Shown here in pieces: positions 55,083 to 63,730 of a stretch of DNA of 64,000 bases. The notes below the pieces were generated by a model. The model was not told the DNA's origin, searched no databases, and saw nothing but the letters and a program-made list of their open reading frames with translations. The DNA comes from Bacteroidota bacterium (GTDB lineage: Bacteria; Bacteroidota; Bacteroidia; B-17B0; Aurantibacillaceae), in assembly GCA_021155905.1 (NCBI GenBank), contig JAJNBG010000022.1, forward strand, positions 1-64,000. Direction: 5' to 3'. The translations under genes were made by a program, and so were the position numbers. Within the stretch, counting starts at the first letter, position 1, and each line of letters starts with the position of its first letter.

Positions 55083-56379
55083 ACATAAAAACGCCTTATT
55101 TAACAAAACTGATAAGCTATTAGTTGCTTTCAGTGGTGGCGTGGATTCAGTCGTTTTAGCCGATCTGCTGAAAAAGAGTAGCTACCAAATTGAGCTGGCA
55201 CATTGTAATTTTCAGTTACGGGGAAAAGAGGCAAAAGATGATACAGAATTCTGCAGAAGTTATGCAGAATCCATCGGTGTTCCTTTTCATGTTATGTATT
55301 TTGACACCAAGGATTACGCAGCTCAACATCATTTGTCTATTCAAATGGCAGCGCGCGACCTGCGTTATAACTGGTTCAAATCATTAAAGGAACAATATGG
55401 TTTTGACTATATTTTAACTGCTCATCATGGGAGTGATAATGTGGAAACCTTATTGGTGAATCTTATTAGAGGGACCGGTATCAAAGGTTTACAGGGAATT
55501 CCGGAGAAGCAAAATCATATGGTGAGGCCTTTACTATTTGCTACTAAAGAAGAGATCAGGGAATACGCCGCCAAACAAAAACTGGCCTTCAGGGAAGACA
55601 GCAGCAATCAAGAAGTAAAGTATAAACGAAATTTCATCCGCCATCAAATCGTACCCGGACTTAAAATATTAAACCCGGCTATCGAAGAAACAATTCATAC
55701 TTCTATACAGTTTTTCAAACAATCCTCTGAGATCATTGCAGAATATGCGCAACAAGAATATCAGCGTATTTGCAAAGAAGAGAACGACCAATTATTCATT
55801 GATATTAATTTAATCATCAAGGAAAAACAAAAAGAAACCTTATTGTTCGAATGGCTATATCCTAAGCAGTTTAAAACCACGCAGATTCAACAATTAAGTG
55901 AAGCTCTTTTGAGCGAAAATCATACCGGCAAACAATTTTCGTCGGCCACCCATCAATTAGTGATTGACCGAAAATACATCATTGTAAAGAAACGTGATAT
56001 TGAGAATAAGGTCAGTGAATATACCATCACGTCTTTAACCGACACGGGACATTTACCGATTTCCCTTGTTTTTGAAGAAGCCCATGATCTCATTTTTTCT
56101 AAAGATCCAAATACAATCAGCATTCCCTATTCGGCAAATTTATTTCCCCTGAAACTAAGACGATGGAAAGCAGGTGACAAATTTAAACCCTTTGGTATGA
56201 CAGGTTTTAAGAAACTGAGCGATTTTTTCAAAGACAAAAAATTATCACTTTTTGAAAAAGAAAATGTGTGGATCCTTGAAAATAAGGAACACATTCTTTG
56301 GATAGTCGGTTATCGAATGGATGACCGGTGTAAAGCTGTTGACGGTGAAGAGAAATTATTAAAGATTTCTGTTGATTAA
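55057..56379 (+). CDS. tilS: tRNA(Ile)-lysidine synthase
   Basis: Starting at GTG 55057 (MLKKLEVNIHK) the protein has 440 residues. The PP-loop ATPase motif SGGVDS is at residues 26-31, followed by LAHCNFQLRGKEAKDDTEFCR, TAHHGSDNVETLLVNLIRGTG and REDSSNQEVKYKRNFIRH, all TilS landmarks. The C-terminal domain has PLKLRRWKAGDKFKPFGMTGFKKLSDFFKD. It converts C34 of the CAU-anticodon tRNA-Ile to lysidine, an essential step. A TTG at 55051 is an alternative start. The 5' end overlaps the divergent DUF1801 gene. Confidence 0.96.
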   Translation: MLKKLEVNIHKNALFNKTDKLLVAFSGGVDSVVLADLLKKSSYQIELAHCNFQLRGKEAKDDTEFCRSYAESIGVPFHVMYFDTKDYAAQHHLSIQMAARDLRYNWFKSLKEQYGFDYILTAHHGSDNVETLLVNLIRGTGIKGLQGIPEKQNHMVRPLLFATKEEIREYAAKQKLAFREDSSNQEVKYKRNFIRHQIVPGLKILNPAIEETIHTSIQFFKQSSEIIAEYAQQEYQRICKEENDQLFIDINLIIKEKQKETLLFEWLYPKQFKTTQIQQLSEALLSENHTGKQFSSATHQLVIDRKYIIVKKRDIENKVSEYTITSLTDTGHLPISLVFEEAHDLIFSKDPNTISIPYSANLFPLKLRRWKAGDKFKPFGMTGFKKLSDFFKDKKLSLFEKENVWILENKEHILWIVGYRMDDRCKAVDGEEKLLKISVD

Positions 56380-56381
56380 AG

Positions 56382-56406
56382 CTTCTCGACTTCGCTCGAA
56401 GTGACA
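56382..56406. repeat. Dispersed palindromic repeat unit, copy 6
   Basis: CTTCTCGACTTCGCTCGAAG followed by TGACA, in the same orientation as copy 1, lies 2 bases after the tilS stop between two convergent genes and may contribute to termination. Confidence 0.75.
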
Positions 56407-56424
56407 TGAAACAACATAATATTC

Positions 56425-57390
56425 TTACTTCTTCAAAAAGCGTCGATCCGTCAGTGACATTAAAAATGCTTCCAGATCCAGTTTTTCCTGTTCAGTTAGT
56501 CTCAATGGCTTGGACAGCAAAGTATCACGGTTTACTGAGTTAGAAACAATTTTGTCGGGCTGATCATAGTAGTCGATCACTTCCCTTAAGGTTTTAAACA
56601 TGCCATTATGCATGTATGGTTTTGTGATTTCAATATTTCTCAAGCCCGGCACTTTAAAACTTCCGATATCCTTTGGATCACGACTGATAATATATCGCCC
56701 GCTGTCATTCAGATCCTTCCCATTAAATAAACCAATGTTTTTAAAATCGTCATTAGTAAAATCCGGCCCAAAATGACAATCAAAACATTTTCCCTTCTCA
56801 TTAAAAATAATTTGTCCGCGTTTAGCAGAGGCCGAAAATAAAGTGGTATCGGTTTCATTATTATACAAATCAAAAGCTGATTGGTTCGTTTCGAGTGTCC
56901 TTTCAAAAGCTGCGATTGCCTCCACCAGGTTCTGTTTATTGGCCGGTGTACCAAAGACTTTAATAAAAAAAGCACGGTACTGCTTATGATTATTTAATTT
57001 TCTAACAATCACCGATAAGGGAATATCCATTTCCACGGGATTCTCCATTGGACCTCCAGCCTGGTCCTCCAGGGTTTCACTTCGTCCGTCATGGAAATAA
57101 AAGTTCCGTGCAGACATATTCATGGAGCTTGGCGTATTCCTTCCTCCTTTGATACTATCCACCCCAAAACTAAAAGGTACATTATCGGCAAAAGCAAATT
57201 GAGGTTTATGACAGGAGGCACAACTAATCTGCTCTCCTCTCGACAGAATGGAATCATGGAAAAGAAGCTCACCCAATTCTTCAACTGAAGCCGGTTCCTT
57301 CAATATTTTTTCTTGTTTTTGGTCATTTCTACAGGAGTTCAGGCCAAAAATTATAAACAATAAAAAGAAAGCAATTTTAATGATATTCAT
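56425..57390 (-). CDS. Diheme cytochrome-c peroxidase lipoprotein
   Basis: From the ATG at 57390 the protein has 321 residues with lipobox FGLNSC (Cys20), so it is anchored in a membrane facing the periplasm. The two heme sites are ISCASCHKPQFAFAD and CFDCHFGPDF, and GRNTPSSMNMSARNFYFHDGR, GGPMENPVEM and PGLRNIEITKPYMHNG match the CCP/MauG family. It should reduce hydrogen peroxide with electrons from a small cytochrome, though MauG-like oxidations are possible. It stands alone, convergent with tilS. A slightly longer GTG reading from 57396 is less likely. Confidence 0.9.
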   Translation of the reverse strand: MNIIKIAFFLLFIIFGLNSCRNDQKQEKILKEPASVEELGELLFHDSILSRGEQISCASCHKPQFAFADNVPFSFGVDSIKGGRNTPSSMNMSARNFYFHDGRSETLEDQAGGPMENPVEMDIPLSVIVRKLNNHKQYRAFFIKVFGTPANKQNLVEAIAAFERTLETNQSAFDLYNNETDTTLFSASAKRGQIIFNEKGKCFDCHFGPDFTNDDFKNIGLFNGKDLNDSGRYIISRDPKDIGSFKVPGLRNIEITKPYMHNGMFKTLREVIDYYDQPDKIVSNSVNRDTLLSKPLRLTEQEKLDLEAFLMSLTDRRFLKK

Positions 57391-57540
57391 AAACACAAAT
57401 ATAATTTTTAATATGGTTTCTTTAAGACTTCAAAAGCTGATAAAACTCAGTTCAATGACATCGATGGAGATTAAAAAAAACCGATTGATGGAGGAATAAA
57501 CCTTTTATGTATAAAATAGCCACAACTCCATAAAAATGAT

Positions 57541-57548
57541 ATTTTTGT
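57541..57548 (+). promoter_or_regulatory. -7 box placed for a leaderless CPBP protease mRNA
   Basis: TATTTTTG is an exact TAnnTTTG match ending 5 bases before the ATG at 57554. It would place the transcription start at or beside the start codon. Confidence 0.5.
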
Positions 57549-57553
57549 ATAGT

Positions 57554-58534
57554 ATGGAAGATAACCTCATAACGGAACCTAAAAACGTCAATCCTTTTCC
57601 CTTTAGCAATCTTTTTTTATTAAAAGGTTATGTCACCGGTAAAAACGATTTCTGGCGTTATTTGTTGGGAATTGTGGCAGCCTTCCTGGGATACTTGTCT
57701 TTCCAGCTGATCATGATGATTCCCTTATTAACAGCAGCTTTAAATAACGGAGTGAGTATGGGAGAAATTACCAAAAACCCAAATCTGTTGTTTAATCCGG
57801 AAGTTGTTGGTCTTAACAAATCCCTGTTACTGGCATTAATGATGGGTATGTTCGTGTTCACCCTTTTGTTCTTGTGGCTGGCAATCAGGTTTATTCAACA
57901 AAAGACATTAACTTCTATTATTACGGGTTTTGAGAAGATACGCTGGAGCCGCTACTTTTTTTCTTTTAGTCTTTGGGGTACATTGATTACAATTCTTACT
58001 GTCAGCACCTATCTCATTTCACCCCAGGACATTGAAATCCGGTTTAATGCCAGCCAGTTTTTTATTTTATTAATTGTTGCGGTTATTTTCATTCCTATTC
58101 AAACTGCTACCGAAGAACTCATTTTCAGAGGTTACCTAATGCAGGGATTGGCTTTATTATTTAAAAACGGAATTATGCCGTTAATCATTACGTCCATTCT
58201 GTTTGGCTTAATGCATGCGTCAAATCCTGAGGCGAAAGCCCATGGTTTAATGATCATGATGCCCTATTATATTTTCTTTGGTGCCTTTTTAGCCACACTA
58301 ACGTTATTGGACCAGGGATCAGAGTTAGCATTAGGTATTCACTGCGCTAATAACTTATTTTCAAGCTTGCTGGTTTGTTCTAAAAATTCAGTGCTGCAAA
58401 CAGATTCCATATTTTATACAACGGTTGAAAATCCCGGATCTGAATTTTTGGTCTGGGTGATCTTAGCCTCAATTTGCTTTTTTATTTTATACAAGAAATA
58501 CAAACTCTCTAACTGGAAATTAATAATCCGTTAA
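57554..58534 (+). CDS. CPBP-family (CAAX-like) intramembrane metalloprotease
   Basis: From the ATG at 57554 the protein has 326 residues and about eight membrane segments. The Abi/CAAX protease motifs are present: EELIFRGYLMQG (EExxxR), FGLMHASNPE (FxxxH) and LGIHCANNLF (HxxxN-type). These residues coordinate the metal and form the active site in related prenyl-protein proteases. The substrate is unknown. It is 12 bases upstream of the M61 peptidase gene. A TTTG-type promoter box ends 5 bases before the ATG. Confidence 0.92.
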   Translation: MEDNLITEPKNVNPFPFSNLFLLKGYVTGKNDFWRYLLGIVAAFLGYLSFQLIMMIPLLTAALNNGVSMGEITKNPNLLFNPEVVGLNKSLLLALMMGMFVFTLLFLWLAIRFIQQKTLTSIITGFEKIRWSRYFFSFSLWGTLITILTVSTYLISPQDIEIRFNASQFFILLIVAVIFIPIQTATEELIFRGYLMQGLALLFKNGIMPLIITSILFGLMHASNPEAKAHGLMIMMPYYIFFGAFLATLTLLDQGSELALGIHCANNLFSSLLVCSKNSVLQTDSIFYTTVENPGSEFLVWVILASICFFILYKKYKLSNWKLIIR

Positions 58535-58546
58535 TCAACTATTTTT

Positions 58547-60391
58547 ATGAAGAACTTTCTTTTTTCAATATCCTCCCTGTTTTTTATTGGCAATGCATTT
58601 GCGGATGGAGATTACCATTACTATGTTGATTTGACAGTAGTAAAAGAAGATAAACTGACCATCAAACTCACTCCTCCGGACATAACCGAAAACGAAACAG
58701 TCTTCATGTTTCCGTCTATGGTACCGGGAACTTACGATATTTATAATTTCGGGAGATTTGTATCCAATTTTAAAGCAGAAGGAAAAAACGGACAAACCAT
58801 TAAAATTGAGGTGCTGGATAAAAACTCCTATAAACTATCTCCCGCTAACGCCATTAAAGAAATTACTTACGACGTAGAAGATACCTGGGATACGGACATC
58901 AAAGAAAAAGTGGTTTTTGAACCGGGAGGTTCCAACATCGAGGAAGGAAAAAACTTTTGTTTAAATACCCACTGTTTCTTCGGATATTTTAAAAACAAAC
59001 TTGAATCGAAGTTTATTTTAGAAGTTACCAAGCCAAAAGGTTTTTATGCTTCAACAAGCATGACTGACCTCAAAAGCGGAGACACCAAAGATGTTATTTC
59101 GATTTTAAATTATCACAATCTCGTGGATTCACCGATTATGTACACACAACCTGATACCACCACCATCCAGATCGGTAAATCACAGGTTCTGATTTCTGTC
59201 TTTTCGCCAAACAGGGTAATTACTTCTGATTTTATTGCGCGTAATCTTCACGAATTATTACTTGCACAAGCTGAATATCTTGGAGGAGAACTGCCTATTG
59301 ATAAATACGCGTTCTTATTTTATTTCACGGATAAAATGTCTTTAAGCGGGTCCTCCGGTGCATTGGAACACTCCTACTCTTCCTTTTATTTTTTACCCGA
59401 AGCAGATACCCTGGCCATTGCACAGGAAGTAAGAGATGTAGCGGCACATGAATTCTTTCACATTGTTACACCTCTAAATATACATTCCAAAGAGATCGGT
59501 GAGTTTGATTTTAATAACCCTCAGATGAGTAAACACCTTTGGTTGTATGAAGGCTTAACAGAATATGCAGCCCATCACATGCAGGTGAAGACCGGACTAA
59601 TAGAATTCGATGCTTTTTTCGAGGTCATGGTTACCAAAATGCAGAACGCCAGGGAGAATTACAATGATACCGTTCCTTTTACCGTAATGAGTAAATATGC
59701 ATTGGATAAGTATAAAAAACAATATAATAATGTTTATGAAAAAGGCGCTCTGATAGGAATGTGTATGGACATTATGCTGCGCTATTACAGTAATGGTAAT
59801 TATGGAACACAGGAACTCATGAAAGACCTGTCCAAGAAATACGGAAAAACAACCTCATTTAATGATGATGATTTATTTACTGATATCGAAAAACTGACTT
59901 ATAAAGAGGTTCGCTACTTTTTAGACAATTATGTAGCAGGTCCAAAGCCTTTGCCTTTTAAGGAAGTATTTGCAATGGTTGGCTTAAATTATATTGACAA
60001 AAGGATAGAAGAAAAAATTACATTGGGCGGCATATCGGTTGGTTACAATCCTACAACCAATCACCTGGTGGTTGTAAACATTGATAAACTAGACGAATTC
60101 GGAAAGAAATTAAAATTTAAAGAAGAAGATGAAATCGTGACGTTTAATAACCGGAAGTTGACCCTCGATAATATGAAAGATGTTTTGGGCGGTTTTATGC
60201 AAAATGCCAAAACTGGAGATAAGCTGGTAATTGAAGTTTTAAGAAAAGATAAAAAAGGAAACGAAACTATCAAAGAGCTCAAAGCAAAAGTAAAACCGGT
60301 TAAGGTAACAGAAACTGACATCATCGAGGTTAACGAAAAAGCCACTGAACAACAGTTGAATGCCAGAAAAGCCTGGTTGGGAATTAATTAA
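58547..60391 (+). CDS. M61-family aminopeptidase with PDZ domain
   Basis: The 614-residue protein has a signal peptide ending NAFA. The N-terminal beta domain (~20-190; LTPPDITENETVFMFPSMVPG) precedes the catalytic domain with HEFFH (His301, Glu302, His305; AAHEFFHIVTPLNIHS) and the third zinc ligand in WLYEGLTEYAAHH. SGSSGALEHSYSS is a typical M61 segment. The C-terminal ~90 residues form a PDZ-like domain (KFKEEDEIVTFNNRKLT, AKTGDKLVIEVLRKD). Family members are glycyl aminopeptidases of the periplasm. It lies 2 bases before the sensor kinase gene. Confidence 0.93.
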   Translation: MKNFLFSISSLFFIGNAFADGDYHYYVDLTVVKEDKLTIKLTPPDITENETVFMFPSMVPGTYDIYNFGRFVSNFKAEGKNGQTIKIEVLDKNSYKLSPANAIKEITYDVEDTWDTDIKEKVVFEPGGSNIEEGKNFCLNTHCFFGYFKNKLESKFILEVTKPKGFYASTSMTDLKSGDTKDVISILNYHNLVDSPIMYTQPDTTTIQIGKSQVLISVFSPNRVITSDFIARNLHELLLAQAEYLGGELPIDKYAFLFYFTDKMSLSGSSGALEHSYSSFYFLPEADTLAIAQEVRDVAAHEFFHIVTPLNIHSKEIGEFDFNNPQMSKHLWLYEGLTEYAAHHMQVKTGLIEFDAFFEVMVTKMQNARENYNDTVPFTVMSKYALDKYKKQYNNVYEKGALIGMCMDIMLRYYSNGNYGTQELMKDLSKKYGKTTSFNDDDLFTDIEKLTYKEVRYFLDNYVAGPKPLPFKEVFAMVGLNYIDKRIEEKITLGGISVGYNPTTNHLVVVNIDKLDEFGKKLKFKEEDEIVTFNNRKLTLDNMKDVLGGFMQNAKTGDKLVIEVLRKDKKGNETIKELKAKVKPVKVTETDIIEVNEKATEQQLNARKAWLGIN

Positions 60392-60393
60392 TA

Positions 60394-61422
60394 ATGGCGA
60401 ATAAGAAAAATATTTATTGGACCTGCCAGGTTGGGGGATGGACTTTTTTCGCAGCCCTTAATTTGTTTTTTTTTAAACTAAGCTATAGCACCAATGTTAA
60501 AGATATTTTAAACTACCTGATCTGGCTTCCGGTTGGTATTACCATTACCCATCTCTTCAGATACCTTGTACTGAAGTTTAATGTATTGCGTTACAGTATC
60601 TTCTACCAGATCCCAATCGTTGTTATTTCTGGTTTCATTAATGCTTTTTTGTTTTTTGCGTTAACAATAGGTATTGCAAAAGGGCTCGGGATCATCACTT
60701 ATAAAATCGACGTGGTGGCGGCTGTTTCAAATATTTTAAGCCTCACCGTAATTTTTGTTTTCTGGTCACTCATTTATTTTGGATTTCATTTCTTTGATAA
60801 CTATAAAAAAACTGAGATCCAGAATCTTAAACTGGAAGCCAATACCAAAGAAGTAGAACTTAATAAATTAAAATCCCAGTTAAATCCGCACTTCATGTTC
60901 AACAGCATGAATAGTATCCGCGCTTTGGTTGATGAAGACCCAAAGAAAGCGAAAGTGGCCATCACGCAGCTATCTAATATTCTGAGGAACACCCTGATGA
61001 TGCATAAAAATAAATACATCACCCTGGAAGAAGAATTGGTGTTGGTGAAAGATTACCTGGAGCTGGAGCATATTCGTTTTGAAGAGCGCTTATGTTTTTT
61101 CTTCGATATTGACCCGACTACCTTATCTCTGAATGTTCCACCGATGATGATACAAACGCTAGTTGAAAATGGAATCAAACATGGTATCAGCAAATACCCG
61201 GAAGGAGGATCCATCTCTATTAATACAAAAAAATTAGAAAATACTTTCCTGATCGAAATCATCAATACCGGTCAGCTTCAATTGAATAATAAATCAGATT
61301 CTGGTTTTGGAGTTGAAAATACTATGAACCGACTGGAATTGTTATTTGGCAGCAAAGCATCTTTTTCATTGAAAAACCTGGATAACAAAAATGTGATCAG
61401 TAAGATCATTATTAAAACTTAA
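60394..61422 (+). CDS. LytS/YehU-type sensor histidine kinase
   Basis: The 342-residue protein has four hydrophobic segments (~10-135) and a cytoplasmic kinase part. The His_kinase motif LKSQLNPHFMFNSMNSIRAL contains the phosphoacceptor histidine, and the ATPase domain has VPPMMIQTLVENGIKHGIS (N-box) and SGFGVENTMNRLELLFG (G-box). This is the membrane-kinase family that pairs with LytTR response regulators, and the next gene, 24 bases on, is such a regulator. The signal sensed is unknown. Confidence 0.94.
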   Translation: MANKKNIYWTCQVGGWTFFAALNLFFFKLSYSTNVKDILNYLIWLPVGITITHLFRYLVLKFNVLRYSIFYQIPIVVISGFINAFLFFALTIGIAKGLGIITYKIDVVAAVSNILSLTVIFVFWSLIYFGFHFFDNYKKTEIQNLKLEANTKEVELNKLKSQLNPHFMFNSMNSIRALVDEDPKKAKVAITQLSNILRNTLMMHKNKYITLEEELVLVKDYLELEHIRFEERLCFFFDIDPTTLSLNVPPMMIQTLVENGIKHGISKYPEGGSISINTKKLENTFLIEIINTGQLQLNNKSDSGFGVENTMNRLELLFGSKASFSLKNLDNKNVISKIIIKT

Positions 61423-61446
61423 AACAATTTATTTAAAAAATTAATT

Positions 61447-62160
61447 ATGAAAGCTATAATCATTGATGACGAGCGTTTGGCGAGACAGGAACTAAAAAAC
61501 CTTTTAGCAGCCCATAAAGAAATTGAAGTCATTGCAGAATGCAACAATGCTCAGTCTGCCAAAGAAAAAATTGCAGAATTAAACCCTGATGTTATTTTCC
61601 TGGACATTCAAATGCCCGGAAAAACAGGATTGGAGCTGATTGAAGAAGTTTCTGCATTACCCGATGTGGTATTTGTAACCGCCTATGATGAGTATGCCAT
61701 TAAAGCATTCGAGGTAAACGCTTACGATTACCTGTTGAAACCTGTTTCTCCGGAACGTTTGGCCGAAACCATTAAAAAGTTAACCCTTAAAGAAAGTTCA
61801 GAGAAAAAAGAAAATACGACACCATTAACAGAGAATGACCAGGTGTTTATTAAGGATGGTGAAAAAACATGGTTTGTTCGCCTGAGCAATATCCGCTTAT
61901 TTGAAAGCGAAGGAAATTATGTGCGTGTTTATTTCGAGAATTTCCGTCCTTTAATTTTGAGAAGCTTAAATAGCCTCGAAGAACGATTGGATGAGAAAAC
62001 TTTTTTCAGGGCAAGCCGGAAGCACATCGTTAATCTGAGCTGGGTGGAAAGTATTGAAACATGGTTTAACGGCGGATTAATGGTAAAATTAAAAGGTGGA
62101 CAGGAAATCGAAATTTCCCGACGCCAAGCTGTTAAATTAAAGGATATGATGAGTTTATAA
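61447..62160 (+). CDS. LytTR-family response regulator
   Basis: The 237-residue protein has a receiver domain with DDE near residue 7-9, phosphoacceptor Asp in VIFLDIQMPGKTGLELI, the threonine-like VTAYDEYA and the lysine in YLLKPVSPERL. The C-terminal LytTR DNA-binding domain carries FESEGNYVRVYF, SLNSLEERLDE and FRASRKHIVNLSWVESIE. It follows the LytS kinase gene by 24 bases, so the pair is one two-component system. No LytTR-type direct repeats were found upstream of genes here. Confidence 0.95.
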   Translation: MKAIIIDDERLARQELKNLLAAHKEIEVIAECNNAQSAKEKIAELNPDVIFLDIQMPGKTGLELIEEVSALPDVVFVTAYDEYAIKAFEVNAYDYLLKPVSPERLAETIKKLTLKESSEKKENTTPLTENDQVFIKDGEKTWFVRLSNIRLFESEGNYVRVYFENFRPLILRSLNSLEERLDEKTFFRASRKHIVNLSWVESIETWFNGGLMVKLKGGQEIEISRRQAVKLKDMMSL

Positions 62161-62172
62161 GGCTCAAAACCT

Positions 62173-62180
62173 TAAATTTG
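62173..62180 (+). promoter_or_regulatory. -7 box placed for a leaderless mRNA of the 62185 gene
   Basis: TAAATTTG matches TAnnTTTG and ends 4 bases before the ATG at 62185, in the 24-base gap after the LytTR regulator gene. The -33 element is unclear. Confidence 0.45.
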
Positions 62181-62184
62181 CAAA

Positions 62185-62733
62185 ATGAAAAATAATAAAG
62201 ATCACAACACCGACGATTTATTACCGGAAGATTTAAAAGGAGATATCGTACCGGAAATCGATCCGACAAAACTCTTCGATGAAAAAGAATATTCCACCAT
62301 TATTATTGGTTCGGAAGGCATGTCAAAAAAAGACGTTAATAACGCTGACCTGATCACAATTTTAATAAGCGCCCGCTCAACCAGGGAGGAAAAAGATGAA
62401 GCATTAATTCAGCTAAAAGAAAATAAAGCTCAGGCATTTATTATCAGTGCTATTACTAAAACCAAAAAACCGGAACATAAAGCCTTAATTGTAGCGGCTT
62501 GCTGGGAAACCGGATTGGATTTCAGTAAGGATTATCTTTTCTTTATTGACCTGATTTGTTCTTCGGATTTCCTTGTATCTTTTGAAGCCTTTACCGTTAT
62601 ACAGGAAATGGAAGCGGAAATTGATGAAGCCACTCTAAAACAATCACTTGACAAATTACAAAAAGTGAAAGACCCGGGTGTAAGTGTCTCTGACGCGATT
62701 CATTTAATAGAGCAAAAATTAAATTCTCATTAA
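62185..62733 (+). CDS. Hypothetical helical (HEAT-like) cytoplasmic protein
   Basis: The 182-residue protein is acidic at the N-terminus (DDLLPEDLKGDIVPEIDPTK) and then wholly helical, with pairs of short amphipathic helices (DALIQLKENKAQAFIISAITK, HKALIVAACWETGLDFSKD, FEAFTVIQEMEAEID) resembling HEAT/ARM repeats. No signal peptide, membrane segment or catalytic motif was found. It follows the two-component genes and directly precedes a small exported protein (no gap between stop and start), so the last two are probably translated from one message. Function unknown. Confidence 0.65.
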   Translation: MKNNKDHNTDDLLPEDLKGDIVPEIDPTKLFDEKEYSTIIIGSEGMSKKDVNNADLITILISARSTREEKDEALIQLKENKAQAFIISAITKTKKPEHKALIVAACWETGLDFSKDYLFFIDLICSSDFLVSFEAFTVIQEMEAEIDEATLKQSLDKLQKVKDPGVSVSDAIHLIEQKLNSH

Positions 62734-63162
62734 GTGAAAAAACTTTTATTAAAAACCATTTTATTTATTTCAGTGTCTTTTACCACAGGTTTGTTTTCAC
62801 AGGAGACAAGCGAAGTAAAATCCATTAAAGTAAAAAAGGAAAAATTATTTATCAAAGCCGCGTTCGACGATACAGAATTTAAAGTCATCGCTTTTGATGT
62901 ATACGGAAATCCTCACGAACAGGCTATAAAATCTTTTTCTATCTTCTACAAGGATGGGAAAACCTCTTACCAGGCGCCGGTAGAAGGGAATACATTTCCA
63001 AAAAAGACCATAGATTTTCTAACCAAAAAAAAGAAGGAAGCTACCAAAATTTGCTTGACTAATCTAAAGGCAGAGGATAAAGATGGACACATCGAAGATC
63101 TGCCTGACCTGTGTGACATTGTCATCTTTCCGGACTGCAAAAAAGTAAATAAATCGCGTTAA
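62734..63162 (+). CDS. Small exported protein with a GldM C-terminal-like strand pattern
   Basis: The 142-residue protein starts at GTG immediately after the preceding stop codon. It has a signal peptide (to LFSQ). The mature part, about 110 residues, is beta-rich: KLFIKAAFDDTEFKVIAFDVYG, IKSFSIFYKDGKTSYQAPVEG, then KTIDFLTKKKKEATKICLTNLKAEDKDGHIEDLP. The last part resembles the terminal domain of GldM (a helix before a strand, then an (K)DG-x-I/V-x-x-L turn), which is a T9SS motor component. The similarity is from memory and weak. Two cysteines (ICLTN, FPDCKK) may bond. Confidence 0.6.
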   Translation: MKKLLLKTILFISVSFTTGLFSQETSEVKSIKVKKEKLFIKAAFDDTEFKVIAFDVYGNPHEQAIKSFSIFYKDGKTSYQAPVEGNTFPKKTIDFLTKKKKEATKICLTNLKAEDKDGHIEDLPDLCDIVIFPDCKKVNKSR

Positions 63163-63163
63163 T

Positions 63164-63676
63164 TTATTGCTGAGAAATCACTAATAATTCTTTTTCAATT
63201 CCAAGCTCTTTTAATTTTTGCCTGATTTCTTTGATCGTCACTTCATCAAAATTCTTTTGCCGCGAAATCACATCATATCCTTCTTTTGTAAATAATGTCT
63301 TCTCAAAATGGATCACCTTCCAGGTATCATTTTGAAATAAAATTTCCCATTTACTTCTAAACAGAAACAATAATCCTTTTCCTTTCCATAAAAACCGCGT
63401 GGCCTGATCATTTAAAGGTGTATCGAACCCTTTGATCACTTTTTGTTTTTCATTCTGATAATAAGAAACCACATCCATCAGTCCCACTCGTTTCCGCTTT
63501 GTTTGAATAGTATAATTAAACCTGGGATTCAGTTTATTGCCCTTTAACCACATATTAAAATTACTCATATTAACATGCCAGGTGCCTTCCAGCGAAGATA
63601 ACGCAGTTTGGGATGATAGTAAATTGGAATTCATGGAAAACATAAGCAATAAGATTGTTATACTTCTAAAACTCAT
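63164..63676 (-). CDS. Small exported lipocalin-like protein, unknown
   Basis: The 170-residue protein has a signal peptide (near LLSSQ) followed by SSLEGTWHVNMSNFNMWLKG, a GTWxV opening like lipocalin-type beta barrels, then alternating strands (FNYTIQTKRKRVGLMDVVSYYQ, GLLFLFRSKWEILFQND, TWKVIHFEKTLFTKEG). The end is helical and charged. I do not recognise a named family; a lipocalin or DUF-type barrel is plausible. It is convergent with the preceding exported gene, whose stop is 1 base away, and shares no visible terminator with it. Confidence 0.6.
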   Translation of the reverse strand: MSFRSITILLLMFSMNSNLLSSQTALSSLEGTWHVNMSNFNMWLKGNKLNPRFNYTIQTKRKRVGLMDVVSYYQNEKQKVIKGFDTPLNDQATRFLWKGKGLLFLFRSKWEILFQNDTWKVIHFEKTLFTKEGYDVISRQKNFDEVTIKEIRQKLKELGIEKELLVISQQ

Positions 63677-63701
63677 GGGTAGGAAATCTTAAGTAAACAA
63701 A

Positions 63702-63730
63702 AAAAGCAATAAATTTCTTTTATTGCTTTT
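63702..63730 (-). terminator. Terminator of the MORN-repeat gene, overlapping its stop
   Basis: AAAAGCAATAAA (63702-63713) pairs with TTTATTGCTTTT (63719-63730); on the minus strand a T-rich run follows. The stem includes the last codons of the gene that ends at 63720. Confidence 0.75.
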
